Notes: generated from the letters alone by a model not told the origin. Positions 35,356-44,622 are shown, counted from the first letter of the stretch. The stretch is 64,000 bases of DNA from Microlunatus sagamiharensis (GCF_900105785.1 NZ_LT629799.1:3348001-3412000); one strand, 5' to 3'. Numbers and translations are program-made.

Positions 35356-35387
35356 GCGCCGCCTCGCCCACCAGGGCGGGGCGGCGC
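35356..35387 (+). terminator. Stem-loop terminator after His-rich gene
   Basis: A 14-bp GC-rich stem (GCGCCGCCTCGCCC paired with its complement, one G-T pair) and a four-base loop, starting 20 bases after the His-rich ORF stop. It separates that gene from znuA. Confidence 0.72.
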
Positions 35388-35471
35388 TGCCGTGTCCGGA
35401 CCCTCGTCCCGGCAGTCCCGGGCCCGCTAGCTCTGGCTCTCCGCACCGCACCCGGGACCGACGTACGCTTT

Positions 35472-35486
35472 TGACAATCGTTTTCA
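35472..35486. promoter_or_regulatory. Zur box upstream of znuA
   Basis: TGACAATCGTTTTCA matches the actinobacterial Zur consensus TGAAAATGATTTTCA at 12 of 15 positions and lies 56 bases before the znuA start. A TTGACA (-35-like) overlaps it. The regulator gene (Fur family) is the last gene of the same cluster. Confidence 0.75.
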
Positions 35487-35541
35487 GTCTCATTAGCGTC
35501 GGACGCGTCGTCCTCGTCCCGCCGGAAGGTCACCCGCCACC

Positions 35542-36462
35542 ATGCGCCGCCTGCTCGTCCCCGCCCTGCCCGCCGCCGCCCTGCTCCTCGGGCTCACGGC
35601 CTGCTCGGGCTCAGCCGGCTCCGCCGCACCGGCGTCATCCGGCGCCGCAGGCACCGTCAGCGTCGTCGCCTCCACCAACGTCTACGGCGACATCGTCAAG
35701 ACGATCGGCGGCGACGCCGTCGAGGTCACCTCGATCATCGACGACCCCAGCCAGGACCCGCACGAGTACACGGCCAACGCCCGTACGCAGCTCGCCCTCA
35801 GCAAGGCCCAGCTCGTCGTCGAGAACGGCGGCGGCTACGACGACTTCGTCGCCACGATGCTCTCGGCGACCACTGCGAAGCCGCGCGTGCTGAACGTCGC
35901 CGACGTCTCCGGCTACGACCAGGAGCCCGCCGAGGGCGAGTTCAACGAGCACCTCTGGTACGACTTCCCGACGATGGTCAAGCTCACCGACCAGGTGCAG
36001 CAGGACCTGTCGGCGATCGCGCCTGACCGGGCCGAGACGTTCAGGACCAACGCAGCCGCCTTCACCACCAAGCTCGAGGGCCTGGAGAAGAGCGAGGAGA
36101 CCCTCGCCGCCGAGCACCGCGGCACCGGCGTCGCCATCACCGAGCCCGTCCCGCTCTACCTGCTCGACGCGTCGGGCCTGGTCAACCGGACCCCCGAGGA
36201 GTTCAGCGAGGCGATCGAGGAGGGCAGCGACGTGCCGCCGGCCGTCCTGCAGGAGACCGAGGCCCTCTTCAGCGGCAAGAAGGTCGGGCTGCTCGCGTAC
36301 AACGAGCAGACCACCGGTCCGCAGACCGAGGCCGTGCTCGCTGCCGCCAAGTCCGCCGGTGTGCCCGTCGTGGGGATGACCGAGACGCTGCCCGCCGGCC
36401 TCGACTACGTCGGCTGGATGCAGCGCAACCTCGACGCGGTGGGCGGCGCGCTGCAGGGATGA
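35542..36462 (+). CDS. znuA: Zinc ABC transporter substrate-binding lipoprotein
   Basis: 306-aa metal receptor of the ZnuA/TroA cluster-9 family. The signal peptide ends in a lipobox (LGLTACSG). Metal ligands expected in the family appear as H in DDPSQDPHEYTANAR and H in NEHLWYDFPTMV. The later His is replaced by E in AITEPVPLYLLDASGL, a variant seen in actinobacterial members. It lacks the His-rich loop of some ZnuA proteins. It is first of znuA-znuC-znuB-zur, and a Zur box lies upstream. Confidence 0.92.
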   Translation: MRRLLVPALPAAALLLGLTACSGSAGSAAPASSGAAGTVSVVASTNVYGDIVKTIGGDAVEVTSIIDDPSQDPHEYTANARTQLALSKAQLVVENGGGYDDFVATMLSATTAKPRVLNVADVSGYDQEPAEGEFNEHLWYDFPTMVKLTDQVQQDLSAIAPDRAETFRTNAAAFTTKLEGLEKSEETLAAEHRGTGVAITEPVPLYLLDASGLVNRTPEEFSEAIEEGSDVPPAVLQETEALFSGKKVGLLAYNEQTTGPQTEAVLAAAKSAGVPVVGMTETLPAGLDYVGWMQRNLDAVGGALQG

Positions 36463-37343
36463 GCGCCGCGGCAGGGATGATGGGCCCCGTGACGGCGGAG
36501 GCGGCAGGGCGTACGCCCGCAGAGCTCGCCCCGCCGGTCCTCGCCATCCGCGACGCCGCGCTCGGCTACGGCGACCGGCTGCTCTGGTCGGGCCTGACGC
36601 TCGACGTGCGGCCCGGGCAGTTCGTCGCGATCCTCGGCCCGAACGGCTCGGGCAAGACGAGCCTGCTGCGCGCCGTCCTCGGCACGCAGGCCCTCACCAG
36701 CGGCTCCATCGAGATCCTCGGCGAGCCCGTGCGGCGGGGCCACCGCTCGGTCGGCTACGTCCCGCAGCAGCACCTCGCCGACCGCGGCACCCCGCTGCGG
36801 GCGCGCGACTTCCTGGCCCTGGGCATCGACGGCACCCGCTTCGGGCTGCCGCTGCCCAGCAGGGACCGGCGCCGACGCGTCGACGCCATGCTCGACACGG
36901 TGGACGCCCGCGCGTTCGGGCGTACGCGGATCGGTTCGCTGTCGGGCGGTGAGCAGCAACGGCTCCGGATCGGGCAGGCGCTGATCGGCGACTCGAGGCT
37001 GCTGCTCTGCGACGAGCCGCTGATCTCGCTCGACCTGCACCAGCAGCGCGCGGTCAGCGACCTGATCGACGCCAGTCGCCGCGACCACGACCGCGCCGTC
37101 CTGATGATCACCCACGACGTGAACCCGGTGCTCGACATGGTCGACACCGTCGTCTACCTGGCCAACGGGCAGGCGCTGGTGGGCTCGGTCGACGACGTGT
37201 TCACCTCCGAGGTGCTGAGCGACCTCTACGGGACACCGGTGGAGGTCATCCGCGCGCGCGGCCGGATCATCGTGGTCGGGCTGCCCGACCACGCGCACGA
37301 GGGCCACGAGCACGCCCCTCACCACGACGGGGCGGACCACTGA
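36459..37343 (+). CDS. znuC: Zinc ABC transporter ATPase with His-rich tail
   Basis: 294-aa ATPase. Walker A GPNGSGKTSLLRAV (about residue 60), signature LSGGEQQRLRIGQAL, Walker B LLLCDEPLISLDLHQQ. The C-terminal tail is His-rich (DHAHEGHEHAPHHDGADH), a probable cytoplasmic zinc-binding tail. The ATG overlaps the znuA stop by four bases. Confidence 0.92.
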   Translation: MSAAAGMMGPVTAEAAGRTPAELAPPVLAIRDAALGYGDRLLWSGLTLDVRPGQFVAILGPNGSGKTSLLRAVLGTQALTSGSIEILGEPVRRGHRSVGYVPQQHLADRGTPLRARDFLALGIDGTRFGLPLPSRDRRRRVDAMLDTVDARAFGRTRIGSLSGGEQQRLRIGQALIGDSRLLLCDEPLISLDLHQQRAVSDLIDASRRDHDRAVLMITHDVNPVLDMVDTVVYLANGQALVGSVDDVFTSEVLSDLYGTPVEVIRARGRIIVVGLPDHAHEGHEHAPHHDGADH

Positions 37344-38224
37344 TGCACCTCGACCTCTTCTCACAGCTCTTCAACTTCGAGGGCTACGGCGAGCTGCTGG
37401 CGCTCGTGCGGAACTCGGTGGTCGCCGGCGCGGTGCTCGGGCTCACCGGCGGGCTGATCGGCGTCTTCGTCATGGCCCGCGACCTGGCCTTCGCCGTGCA
37501 CGCGATCAGCGAGCTGTCCTTCGCCGGCGCGGCCGCGGGGCTGCTGTTCGGCATCGGGGTCGTCGAGGGCTCGCTGGCGGGTTCGCTGGCCGCGGCGCTG
37601 CTGATCGGGATCCTGGGCAGCCGGGCGCGCAACCGGAACTCGATCATCGCCGTCCTGATGCCCTTCGGCCTCGGCCTCGGGATCCTCTGCCTCTCCCTCT
37701 ACTCCGGGCGCGCGGCGAACAAGTTCGGGCTGCTCACCGGCCAGATCGTCGCCGTCGACAACCCGCGGCTGACCGCGCTGCTGGTCATCTGCGGGATCGT
37801 CGTCGTCGGGCTGCTGCTGGTGTGGCGCCCGCTGATGTTCGTCAGCATCGACGCGCAGGTCGCCGAGGCCCGCGGGGTGCCCGCGGTCGCCCTGTCGATC
37901 GTGTTCATGGTGCTGCTGGGCATGTCCGTGGCGGTCTCGGTGCAGATCGTGGGTTCGCTGCTGGTGCTGTCGGTGCTGGTCACCCCCGCCGCCGCGGCCC
38001 TGCGCGTCTCCGCCTCGCCGGTCCTGGTGCCGGTGCTGTCCACGGTCTTCGCCGTGGTGTCGATGGTCGGCGGGATCCTGCTCGCGCTCGGCAGCTCGAT
38101 CCCGATCAGCCCGTACGTGACGACCCTGTCCTTCCTGATCTACGTGGTGTGCCGCGTCGTCGGCGGCGTGCGCGACCGCCGGTTGCCCCGGGCGCCCAGA
38201 ATGGCCACGGAGGTGGTGTCCTGA
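37343..38224 (+). CDS. znuB: Zinc ABC transporter permease
   Basis: 293-aa membrane permease of the ZnuB family with about eight spans (AVLGLTGGLIGVFVMARDLA, ELSFAGAAAGLLFG, QIVGSLLVLSVLVTPAAAAL). Its start overlaps the znuC stop by one base, and its stop overlaps the zur start. It forms the channel for Zn(II) import. Confidence 0.92.
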   Translation: MHLDLFSQLFNFEGYGELLALVRNSVVAGAVLGLTGGLIGVFVMARDLAFAVHAISELSFAGAAAGLLFGIGVVEGSLAGSLAAALLIGILGSRARNRNSIIAVLMPFGLGLGILCLSLYSGRAANKFGLLTGQIVAVDNPRLTALLVICGIVVVGLLLVWRPLMFVSIDAQVAEARGVPAVALSIVFMVLLGMSVAVSVQIVGSLLVLSVLVTPAAAALRVSASPVLVPVLSTVFAVVSMVGGILLALGSSIPISPYVTTLSFLIYVVCRVVGGVRDRRLPRAPRMATEVVS

Positions 38225-38619
38225 TGCCTCGTACGCCGCAGCGCACCACGCGCCAGCGCACGGCGGTCGGTGAGCTGCTGCAGCGGACGTCGGAGTTCCG
38301 CACGGCCGCGCAGATCCACGACGACCTGCGCCACGCCGGCGAGGACATCGGCCTGACGACGGTCTACCGCACGCTGCAGCTGATGGTCGACGCCGAGCAG
38401 CTCGACGCGATCCGCACCGACGACGGCGAGACCGCCTACCGCCGCTGCTCGACCGGGCACCACCACCACCTCGTCTGCCGCGACTGCGGCCGCACTGTCG
38501 AGGTCGAGGGCCCCGCGATCGAGGCCTGGACCGACCAGGTCGCCGCGGAGCACGGCTTCACGGAGGTGGAGCACCAGCTGGAGATCTTCGGCGTGTGCGG
38601 GGAGTGCAAGGTCGGCTGA
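38224..38619 (+). CDS. zur: Zinc uptake regulator Zur (Fur family)
   Basis: 131-aa Fur-family repressor. The N-terminal winged helix covers about residues 5-75 (TRQRTAVGELLQRTSEFRTA, then TTVYRTLQLMVDAEQLD). The metal sites include HHHHLVCRDCG and the final FGVCGECK (two CxxC pairs for structural zinc). It is the last gene of the zinc operon, and a Zur box precedes znuA, so it likely represses its own operon when zinc is plentiful. Confidence 0.93.
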   Translation: MPRTPQRTTRQRTAVGELLQRTSEFRTAAQIHDDLRHAGEDIGLTTVYRTLQLMVDAEQLDAIRTDDGETAYRRCSTGHHHHLVCRDCGRTVEVEGPAIEAWTDQVAAEHGFTEVEHQLEIFGVCGECKVG

Positions 38620-39000
38620 CGGTCCTGCCCGCTTCGACGAGCAGGAGGGGCCACCCAGCGCCCAGCGGCACGCCGTAGCCGACGTGGCGCGGCCAGAGCG
38701 ATGGACGGTCTGGCAGGTGAGCCGCTTCCCCGAGGTCGACGAGATCAGTGGCCGCGTCGACCTCGTTGTGGCTCGTTCCCTCCAGCTTCCGGTCGACAGC
38801 AGCTGAACGCAGCGTGCGAGACGCCGCCCGCTCTCGGCGGCTGCCCGCTCGAGGGTTGCCTGCATGCGCTCCTCGACGATCCCGCGCGCGTGCTCCAAGA
38901 AATCATGGAGGCCTTGTCTGCTGGCAAGAGGCTCCGTCGTCGATGCGTCACTGAGCGGGTTGTCTTGCTGCGGATCCAGCCACGCGACAGGATCGTTTCC
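38620..39000. other. Stretch without a convincing gene
   Basis: Between zur and the broken membrane-protein gene the DNA is less GC-biased in third positions and shows only short open frames. On the minus strand a stretch around 38800-38980 reads plausibly (GLHDFLEHARGIVEERMQAT) but has no supported start and loses frame. It is probably decayed coding DNA. Confidence 0.5.
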
Positions 39001-39428
39001 ATGAGGGCTGGGTCGGGTCTGTGGAGCGTCGCGGCGGCGGTCTTTCTGGCCACAGGTGGTTGCCTGACCGTGGTCGGCTACCAGAGCCGATCCTTCGGCT
39101 GGTCGCCTACGCCCCTCTCTCCGAACAGACGTACGAGTCGACGACGGGCCTGCTCGTGGTCGGCCACGAAGAGGCGGTCGGGCTGGTCGTGCTGACGGCC
39201 GGTCTGGTCCTCTCCGCACTGTGTGTCGGCGTCAGGATCGGCCGACGCGCAGGAGAGCCCGGTTCGGCGGCGGCTGACGCGAAGCTGATCGCACTCCTTG
39301 CAGCGCAGCGGCTCTCGGGGCGCAGCGCATCTCTCCGGGACCTCGAGGTCGACGTCGCCGAAGCCGAGCCAGGAAGTCGGCGAGTCGCTGCAGAAGGCGC
39401 CAAGCGTGGTCCTCATCGGTGGTCTTGA
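39001..39428 (+). pseudogene. Small membrane protein, frameshifted
   Basis: From the ATG at 39001 the frame gives a hydrophobic segment (GLWSVAAAVFLATGGCLTVV) and then leaves coding sense after RSFGW near 39105. One frame over, the sequence continues as VAYAPLSEQTYESTTGLL and a second membrane segment (AVGLVVLTAGLVLSALCVGV) to a stop at 39428. Restoring one G in the GGTCG region joins the two. The protein would be a two-span membrane protein of about 142 aa with unknown function. Sequence error is equally possible. Confidence 0.6.
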
Positions 39429-39669
39429 CGAACACGTAGGCGGTGGTGCGGTCCCACGCGACCTTCGTCGTCGCGCTCGGCGCGGCCGTGGCGTCGAGGG
39501 TTGGTCACCTCGCTGATGAAGTGGCTCGCCACTCGTGTCGTCACGCCGGGTGACACTGCGCGGATGCGCGGGCTCGAGCCGTCCCCTGTCGCCCGAGGGC
39601 GGGATCGAGACCAGGCTCGCTCTGCGTCGCGCGGGCGACCCCGAGTCGCCGAAGAGGTGCTGGGCCAGG
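39429..39669. other. Gap without a clear gene
   Basis: Short minus-strand open stretches (TTKVAWDRTTAYVFVKTTDE) look coding-like but are interrupted and lack a start. No complete gene is supported. Confidence 0.45.
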
Positions 39670-41385
39670 TCAGACGATCTCGAAGCCGGCGGTGGCGGTC
39701 TGGGCCGGGGCGGCGCCGCGTCTGGCCGCGTCGACCCTGATCTTGTAGGTACCGGGCGGCAGGACCAGCGAGAATCCGTAGCTGTGGTCCGCGGCGACCG
39801 GGGCGGTGCCCTGGTAGAGCGTCTCCTCGGTGATCGTGTCGATGACGTACCAGGTCACGTCGTCGCGACGCTGGTCCAGGGCTCCGACGACCTGGAGCGG
39901 GCCCGGCGCCGGCACGGCGTCCGGCAGGGTCAACCCGTCGGTCAGTCGCTCGTCCAGGGGTCGGAACGGGATGGGTTCGGTGGAGTCGAGGGCGTCGAAG
40001 AGCAGGAAGCTCTTCCCGCGCAGCGTCACCTGGACAGGGACTGGTCGGCCGACGTACGCCGAGACCGTGTGCACGAGGCTCTGGGCCCAGAACGCGGCCT
40101 TCGCCGCGTCGGGATCGGTCGGACGGATCTTGTCGTCGCCGGCGTAGTCGACCAGGACCGCGCCGTCCTGCTCGGCGACGCTGGAGAGCGTCAAGGACCC
40201 GAAGGGCCAGGAGGCGTCGTTGCTGGAGGGCTCTCGCCCGACCGCGGCCACGGCCTCGAGGAGGGTCGTCTTCGGTCGCGGTTCGGCCAGCAGCGTGTCC
40301 TTGGGTCCGGGGAAGTACACCAGGGTGGTCGCGACCGGTGTGGTCGGCGGATCTGTGACGGGACTGCGGGCGCCTGACGGGGCGCTGCCGGTGACGGTGA
40401 AGCTGCGCTGTTCCTGGACCTGACCCGACCGGCTTCGAAGGGTCAGGGTGTAGTCGCCGGGGTCGAGCTCCGGTGCGCTGCTGAGGACGGTGCGGCCCCC
40501 GCCGGCGGCGTCCGCCTTGAGGCTCGCGACCGTCCGGCCGTCTCGACCCGTCACGACGAGCTGGTCTCCTACGGCGCCCGGCATCGCGGCGATGCCGACC
40601 GGTGACGTGACTCGTTCCGAAGGGCCGGGGAAGAAGATCGAGCCGGTGTACGCGATCTCGACCCGCGGGTCGAAGAGCGGTTGCGTCGTGTCGACCGAGC
40701 CGTACAGGGTGGTCGGGCTGCCGTTCAGGGTGATGACGACGGGCCCGAAGGAGTCGAACGCCTCGTCGGCGGTGCGCACCCAGGACTCGACCCACAGCCG
40801 TGCCTGTGCGTCGGCTCCGGGACCTCTGGGACGCGTCTGGTCGTCGACGGATGCCATGTCGAGGTGCACCGTCCCGTCGAGGTAGGTGAGGCTCTTGACC
40901 CGGTTGGCGCCGTTCCTGGGGAAGGACACTGCTCCGGGCACCGTCGGGGCCTGCTCGAAGAGCGACTCGACGGCCTGCACCGGGTCGTACGGGGCGCTCG
41001 CGCGGGCCGCGTCGACGAGCAGTCCGTCGGTGCCCGGCCGGTAGATCGTCCACGCGACCCTCGGCTGGCTCGGGCGGTACCTGCCGGAAGGGGCGGTGCT
41101 GACCGGCGACGGGAACGCGCTGACGGTGTCGGCCGGGACCGCCGCCCGCTGGGGGCCGCCGAGCGTCAGGAGCACGAGCGCCACGACGACCAGGGCGACG
41201 GAGACGCCGGCCAGGGCCACCGGCCAACCGGTCTTCCACCGTGTCCGGACCGGCCGGAGGCGCTCGGCCACGAGCCGCTCCTGCAAGCGGTCCCAGGCGC
41301 CCGGTGACGGCTGGACCTGCTCGGCCTCGGCGTCCATCGCCTTCTGCAGCGCCGAGATCAGTCGTGGATCTTGATCAAGCCTCAT
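39670..41385 (-). CDS. Membrane-anchored GerMN/Gmad2-type protein paired with an ECF sigma factor
   Basis: 571-aa protein. Residues 1-50 are cytoplasmic and polar (ISALQKAMDAEAEQVQPSPG). One membrane span follows at 54-76 (WPVALAGVSVALVVVALVLL). The extracytoplasmic part seems to be a duplication: a GerMN-like domain (about 105-225, VKSLTYLDGTVHLDMASVDD), an Ig-like Gmad2-type domain (about 235-330), a second GerMN-like domain (about 340-470, GSLTLSSVAEQDGAVLVDYA) and a final Ig-like domain ending in YKIRVDAARRGAAPAQTATA. The ATG overlaps the end of the sigma gene by 11 bases, so it may be its anti-sigma factor or sensor. That role is inferred. Confidence 0.82.
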   Translation of the reverse strand: MRLDQDPRLISALQKAMDAEAEQVQPSPGAWDRLQERLVAERLRPVRTRWKTGWPVALAGVSVALVVVALVLLTLGGPQRAAVPADTVSAFPSPVSTAPSGRYRPSQPRVAWTIYRPGTDGLLVDAARASAPYDPVQAVESLFEQAPTVPGAVSFPRNGANRVKSLTYLDGTVHLDMASVDDQTRPRGPGADAQARLWVESWVRTADEAFDSFGPVVITLNGSPTTLYGSVDTTQPLFDPRVEIAYTGSIFFPGPSERVTSPVGIAAMPGAVGDQLVVTGRDGRTVASLKADAAGGGRTVLSSAPELDPGDYTLTLRSRSGQVQEQRSFTVTGSAPSGARSPVTDPPTTPVATTLVYFPGPKDTLLAEPRPKTTLLEAVAAVGREPSSNDASWPFGSLTLSSVAEQDGAVLVDYAGDDKIRPTDPDAAKAAFWAQSLVHTVSAYVGRPVPVQVTLRGKSFLLFDALDSTEPIPFRPLDERLTDGLTLPDAVPAPGPLQVVGALDQRRDDVTWYVIDTITEETLYQGTAPVAADHSYGFSLVLPPGTYKIRVDAARRGAAPAQTATAGFEIV

Positions 41386-41914
41386 CGGGAACTCCCAGGA
41401 CGTGCCGCAGGGCGTGGACGCCACGGGCGCCATGGCTCTTCACGGCTCCCCTGCTGATCTGGAGCGCCGCGGCGGTCTCTGCCTCGCTCAGCTGCGCGTA
41501 GTAGCGGAGGACGAGCACCTCACGCTGCCGCTGTGACAGCTCGGCCAGCCCGTCCAACACCCGGCGACGCTCGAGGCTGAGGAGCGCCTGGTCCTCGGCG
41601 CTGTCGGCGTCCTCCCACCGCTTCGCGGGGGCCGAGCGCACGACGTTCTGGTGCCTGAGTGCCGAGCGGCAGCGGTTCACCACCGACACGTGCAGGTAGC
41701 CGGCCGCGTCCTCCGGCCGCTTCAGCCGCGCCCAGCGGGAGTGCAGGTCGACGAAGGCGTCCTGGACGAGCTCCTCGGCAACCCCCACGTCGCGCACGAG
41801 CAGCCACGCGACCCGGACCAGCCGCACGTGATGGGCGGCGAAGAGCGATGCGAGCGTGGTCGTCGGCGGGGGTTCGCCCGGCCTCGTCGCGTCCACCGAT
41901 CTCAGCGCCTCCAC
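41375..41914 (-). CDS. ECF sigma factor (SigE-like family)
   Basis: 179-aa sigma-70 factor with region 2 at about 20-90 (LFAAHHVRLVRVAWLLVRDV, then ELVQDAFVDLHSRWARL) and region 4 at about 120-175 (GLAELSQRQREVLVLRYYAQ, then LSEAETAAALQISRGAVKSH). GTG start with GGAGGTGG just upstream. It is co-transcribed with and overlaps the downstream membrane protein gene, the usual arrangement of a sigma factor with its membrane regulator. Confidence 0.9.
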   Translation of the reverse strand: MEALRSVDATRPGEPPPTTTLASLFAAHHVRLVRVAWLLVRDVGVAEELVQDAFVDLHSRWARLKRPEDAAGYLHVSVVNRCRSALRHQNVVRSAPAKRWEDADSAEDQALLSLERRRVLDGLAELSQRQREVLVLRYYAQLSEAETAAALQISRGAVKSHGARGVHALRHVLGVPDEA

Positions 41915-42649
41915 ACCACCTCCACGCGCGAGTGCCCCTCATGGTTGTCAGCCGACGACAGACTGATCCTCGCCTCCTCGGCACCCACGACGACGACCTG
42001 CCTCACGTCCTCAGAAGCCGAACGTCCTCAGAAGCGGAACAGCCACCGGCGCAGCCGGCCTTCTGGCCGGCTCTGACCGCTTGGACGTCGCCGTCCGCCC
42101 GGCTCCGCCGGGAGAGGTGACACCCTCGACCTCTCGGTCTCGGTCAGCGACCTACCCAACGGCATCCACACCAGCGTCAGCCACGGCATCGGCACGGGAC
42201 CGTCTCCCCGTGCACGGTGATCGACACCCGCGAGTCGATCGCCGTGGGCGGCCCCAAGCCGCAAGACGTCAAGCTTGCGGGCGCGTTCGTCGCCTGCAAC
42301 CGACCGTCCTGGGAGCAAGAGATGCTTCTCATCCCGACCCGCAGGCCGCCTGGGTCCGGTGAACGGACGACGTAGGAGAGCTTCGCGACAACGGCACCCG
42401 ACTAGCAAGACCTCGCGCAGTGACCGTACGAAGACCGGCCAACGGGCACCCGTTCGAGCATGTTCGGCGTCTCACACCTCGCGCTCAACCACCGTCATAC
42501 GAGAACGGACAAGAGGTCTTAGAGATCGGTTTTGCGTCGGTATCGTTCTCGATCCAGGACGTCGCCACCACGCGCGAGGTCGGAGGTGCTGGGTTCGTAC
42601 TCTCACGGTCAGGGGCATGGCGTGGCCTCTTAGGACGAACCGGAGTGGA
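41915..42649. other. Less GC-rich, decayed intergenic stretch
   Basis: 735 bases without a credible gene. Direct short repeats (CGTCCTCAGAAGC near 42008 and 42027) and a piece reading LDLSVSVSDLPNGIHTSVSH near 42130 suggest remnants. The base composition is visibly lower in GC than the neighbours. The stretch forms the left edge of the redox-enzyme cassette. Confidence 0.55.
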
Positions 42650-43657
42650 TCAGGTGGTGTCGGTCTGCGGCATCGTGATGACGACCTTGCCGACCTGGGC
42701 GTTGCTCTCGAGGTAGGTGTAGGCGTCGGCGATGGCGCTGAGGGCGAAGGTGCGGTCAACGGTGGGCCGTAGCGCGCCGGTGGTGATGCCGTGGTTGATG
42801 AAGGCGACGGCACGGGCCAGGCGGGTGTCGTCGCCGACGACCTCGACCACGTCGTAGCCGCGCAGGGTGAGCCGGTGCTGCAGCAACGCCAGGACGGGCA
42901 GGGTGGTCGGGCTGTCGCTGAGGGCACCGTAGATGACGATGGTGGCGTATTCCGCGGCTGCTTCCGCGACCTCGCTGAGCAGTGGCCCGCCGACAGGGTC
43001 GAAGACGACGTCCACCCCGGCGCCGCCGGTGATGTCCGCCAGCCGGCCGCGCAGGTCCTCCTCGCCGGTGGCGATGACGGCGCTGGCGCCGGCGGCGAGG
43101 AGCTCGTCGCGCTTGTCCGAGGTGCGCGACAGCGCGATCGGGGTGGCGCCGATCATCGCGGCGATCTGGAGGGCGGCAAGCCCGACGCTGCTCGACGCGG
43201 CCGAGACGACGACGACGTCGCCGGCGCGCAGGCCGGCGATGTCGACGAGCCCGCCGTAGGCGGTGGCGTACGCCATCCACAGCGCGGCGGCCTCTTCCCA
43301 CGACAGCCGGTCGGGGTGCTTGACCACCGCGCGGGCCGGGGCGAGGACCAGCTCGCCGTGCAGCGGGTAGTCGGGCACCGCGAACGCAGGGACGACGCTG
43401 ACCCGGTCCCCGACGGCGAGCCCGGCGACGTCGGGGCCAACGGCGTCGACGGTCCCGGCCGCCTCCAGGCCGGTGGCCTGGGGGAAACGGGGTTCGAAGA
43501 AGTGGGTACCGGTGCGGAACATGACGTCCGCGCGGTTCAGGGCCAGAGCACGGGTGCGGATGCGGACCTCACCCGGCCCCGGCTCGGGGGTGTCGACCTC
43601 GTCGACGGAGAGGACGTCAGGTCCTCCGAGGGCACGGAAACGAACGGCGAGGGGCAT
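42650..43657 (-). CDS. Zinc-independent quinone/alcohol oxidoreductase (MDR family)
   Basis: 335-aa medium-chain dehydrogenase/reductase of the quinone reductase type. The N-terminal GroES-like domain starts MPLAVRFRALGGPDVLSVDE, and the Rossmann part has VVVSAASSSVGLAALQIAAM and GVDVVFDPVGGPLLSEVAEA. The structural-zinc Cys cluster is absent, as in NADPH:quinone reductases. First of several redox genes on the minus strand. Confidence 0.88.
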   Translation of the reverse strand: MPLAVRFRALGGPDVLSVDEVDTPEPGPGEVRIRTRALALNRADVMFRTGTHFFEPRFPQATGLEAAGTVDAVGPDVAGLAVGDRVSVVPAFAVPDYPLHGELVLAPARAVVKHPDRLSWEEAAALWMAYATAYGGLVDIAGLRAGDVVVVSAASSSVGLAALQIAAMIGATPIALSRTSDKRDELLAAGASAVIATGEEDLRGRLADITGGAGVDVVFDPVGGPLLSEVAEAAAEYATIVIYGALSDSPTTLPVLALLQHRLTLRGYDVVEVVGDDTRLARAVAFINHGITTGALRPTVDRTFALSAIADAYTYLESNAQVGKVVITMPQTDTT

Positions 43658-43750
43658 GGCTCTCCTGGGACTGAATTTGCTGCGTTGACGGCAGCGTCCT
43701 TCGTGCGGATGCGGGTTCGGGTGTTGGAGGGGTGCCGGGGCGGGCAGGGA

Positions 43751-44512
43751 TTAGGCCTGAGCGGTGGGCATGACCCACAGCTCGCCGATGGCGGCGTGGG
43801 CGGGCCGGGTGACCATGTAGGCGACGCCGTCGGCGATGTCGTGGGGGTCGAGCATGGTGAACCCGCCGAAGTTCTTCTCGATGTCGGCGAGGATCTCGGC
43901 GTTGTTGTGCGAGTCGAGCTCGGTGTCGACCTTGCCGGGCTCGAGGACGCCGACGCGGACGTGGTCGGGCGCGAGCTCTTGGCGTAGCGCTTCGCTGAAG
44001 CCGTTCACCCCGAACTTGGTCATGCTGTAGACCCCGGAGGTGGGGAAGGTCGTGCGCCCGGCCAGGGAGGAGATGTTGACGATGTCGGCGACCTGGCGTG
44101 GCCCGTCCTTGGCCGCGTCGAGCAGGTGCGGCACCGCGGCGTGCGTGGTGTAGAGCAGGCCCTTCTGGTTGATCGCGATCATCTGGTCCCACTCGTCGAC
44201 GTCGACGTCGCAGACGCGTCCGAGGAGCATCAGTCCGGCGTTGTTGACGAGGATGTCGAGGCGGCCGAAGTGCTCGACGGCTGTCGACACGGCCTGCTCG
44301 GCCTGGTCACGCTCGGAGACGTCTGCGCTGATCGCGAGCGCGGTGCCGCCGGCGTCGGTGATCTCGGCGACCAGCGTGTCGAGGCGGTCTAGGCGGCGGG
44401 CCACGACCGCGACCGAGGAGCCGAGGCGGGCGAGCTCGAGGGCTGTGGCGCGGCCGATGCCGCTGCTGGCGCCGGTGACGAGGGCCGCCGTCGCGGTCAG
44501 CGGGGACGTCAT
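43751..44512 (-). CDS. SDR-family oxidoreductase (NADP-type)
   Basis: 253-aa classical short-chain dehydrogenase. TGASSGIG (residues 14-21), NNAG, ISSLAG and the catalytic YSMTK are all present. RR after the second strand (VVARRLDRLD) suggests NADP preference. The ATG at 44512 follows AAGGAGCACCACC. It ends in ELWVMPTAQA, typical of the family of clavulanate-dehydrogenase-like SDRs. Confidence 0.9.
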   Translation of the reverse strand: MTSPLTATAALVTGASSGIGRATALELARLGSSVAVVARRLDRLDTLVAEITDAGGTALAISADVSERDQAEQAVSTAVEHFGRLDILVNNAGLMLLGRVCDVDVDEWDQMIAINQKGLLYTTHAAVPHLLDAAKDGPRQVADIVNISSLAGRTTFPTSGVYSMTKFGVNGFSEALRQELAPDHVRVGVLEPGKVDTELDSHNNAEILADIEKNFGGFTMLDPHDIADGVAYMVTRPAHAAIGELWVMPTAQA

Positions 44513-44622
44513 GGTGGTGCTCCTTGTTCTGACGGCGGGCATGAGCCGCAGTGCTCGGTTGGGTGCGTGGCTGCTGGTTCGTACGTGGACGGGGCCGTGG
44601 CTGGTGCGGCGCTCGGGCGGGT

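Noticed and set aside
42560-42620. A tRNA-like T-loop (GGGTTCGTAC) in the decayed stretch
   Set aside because: No acceptor stem, anticodon arm or CCA-side pairing could be built around it.
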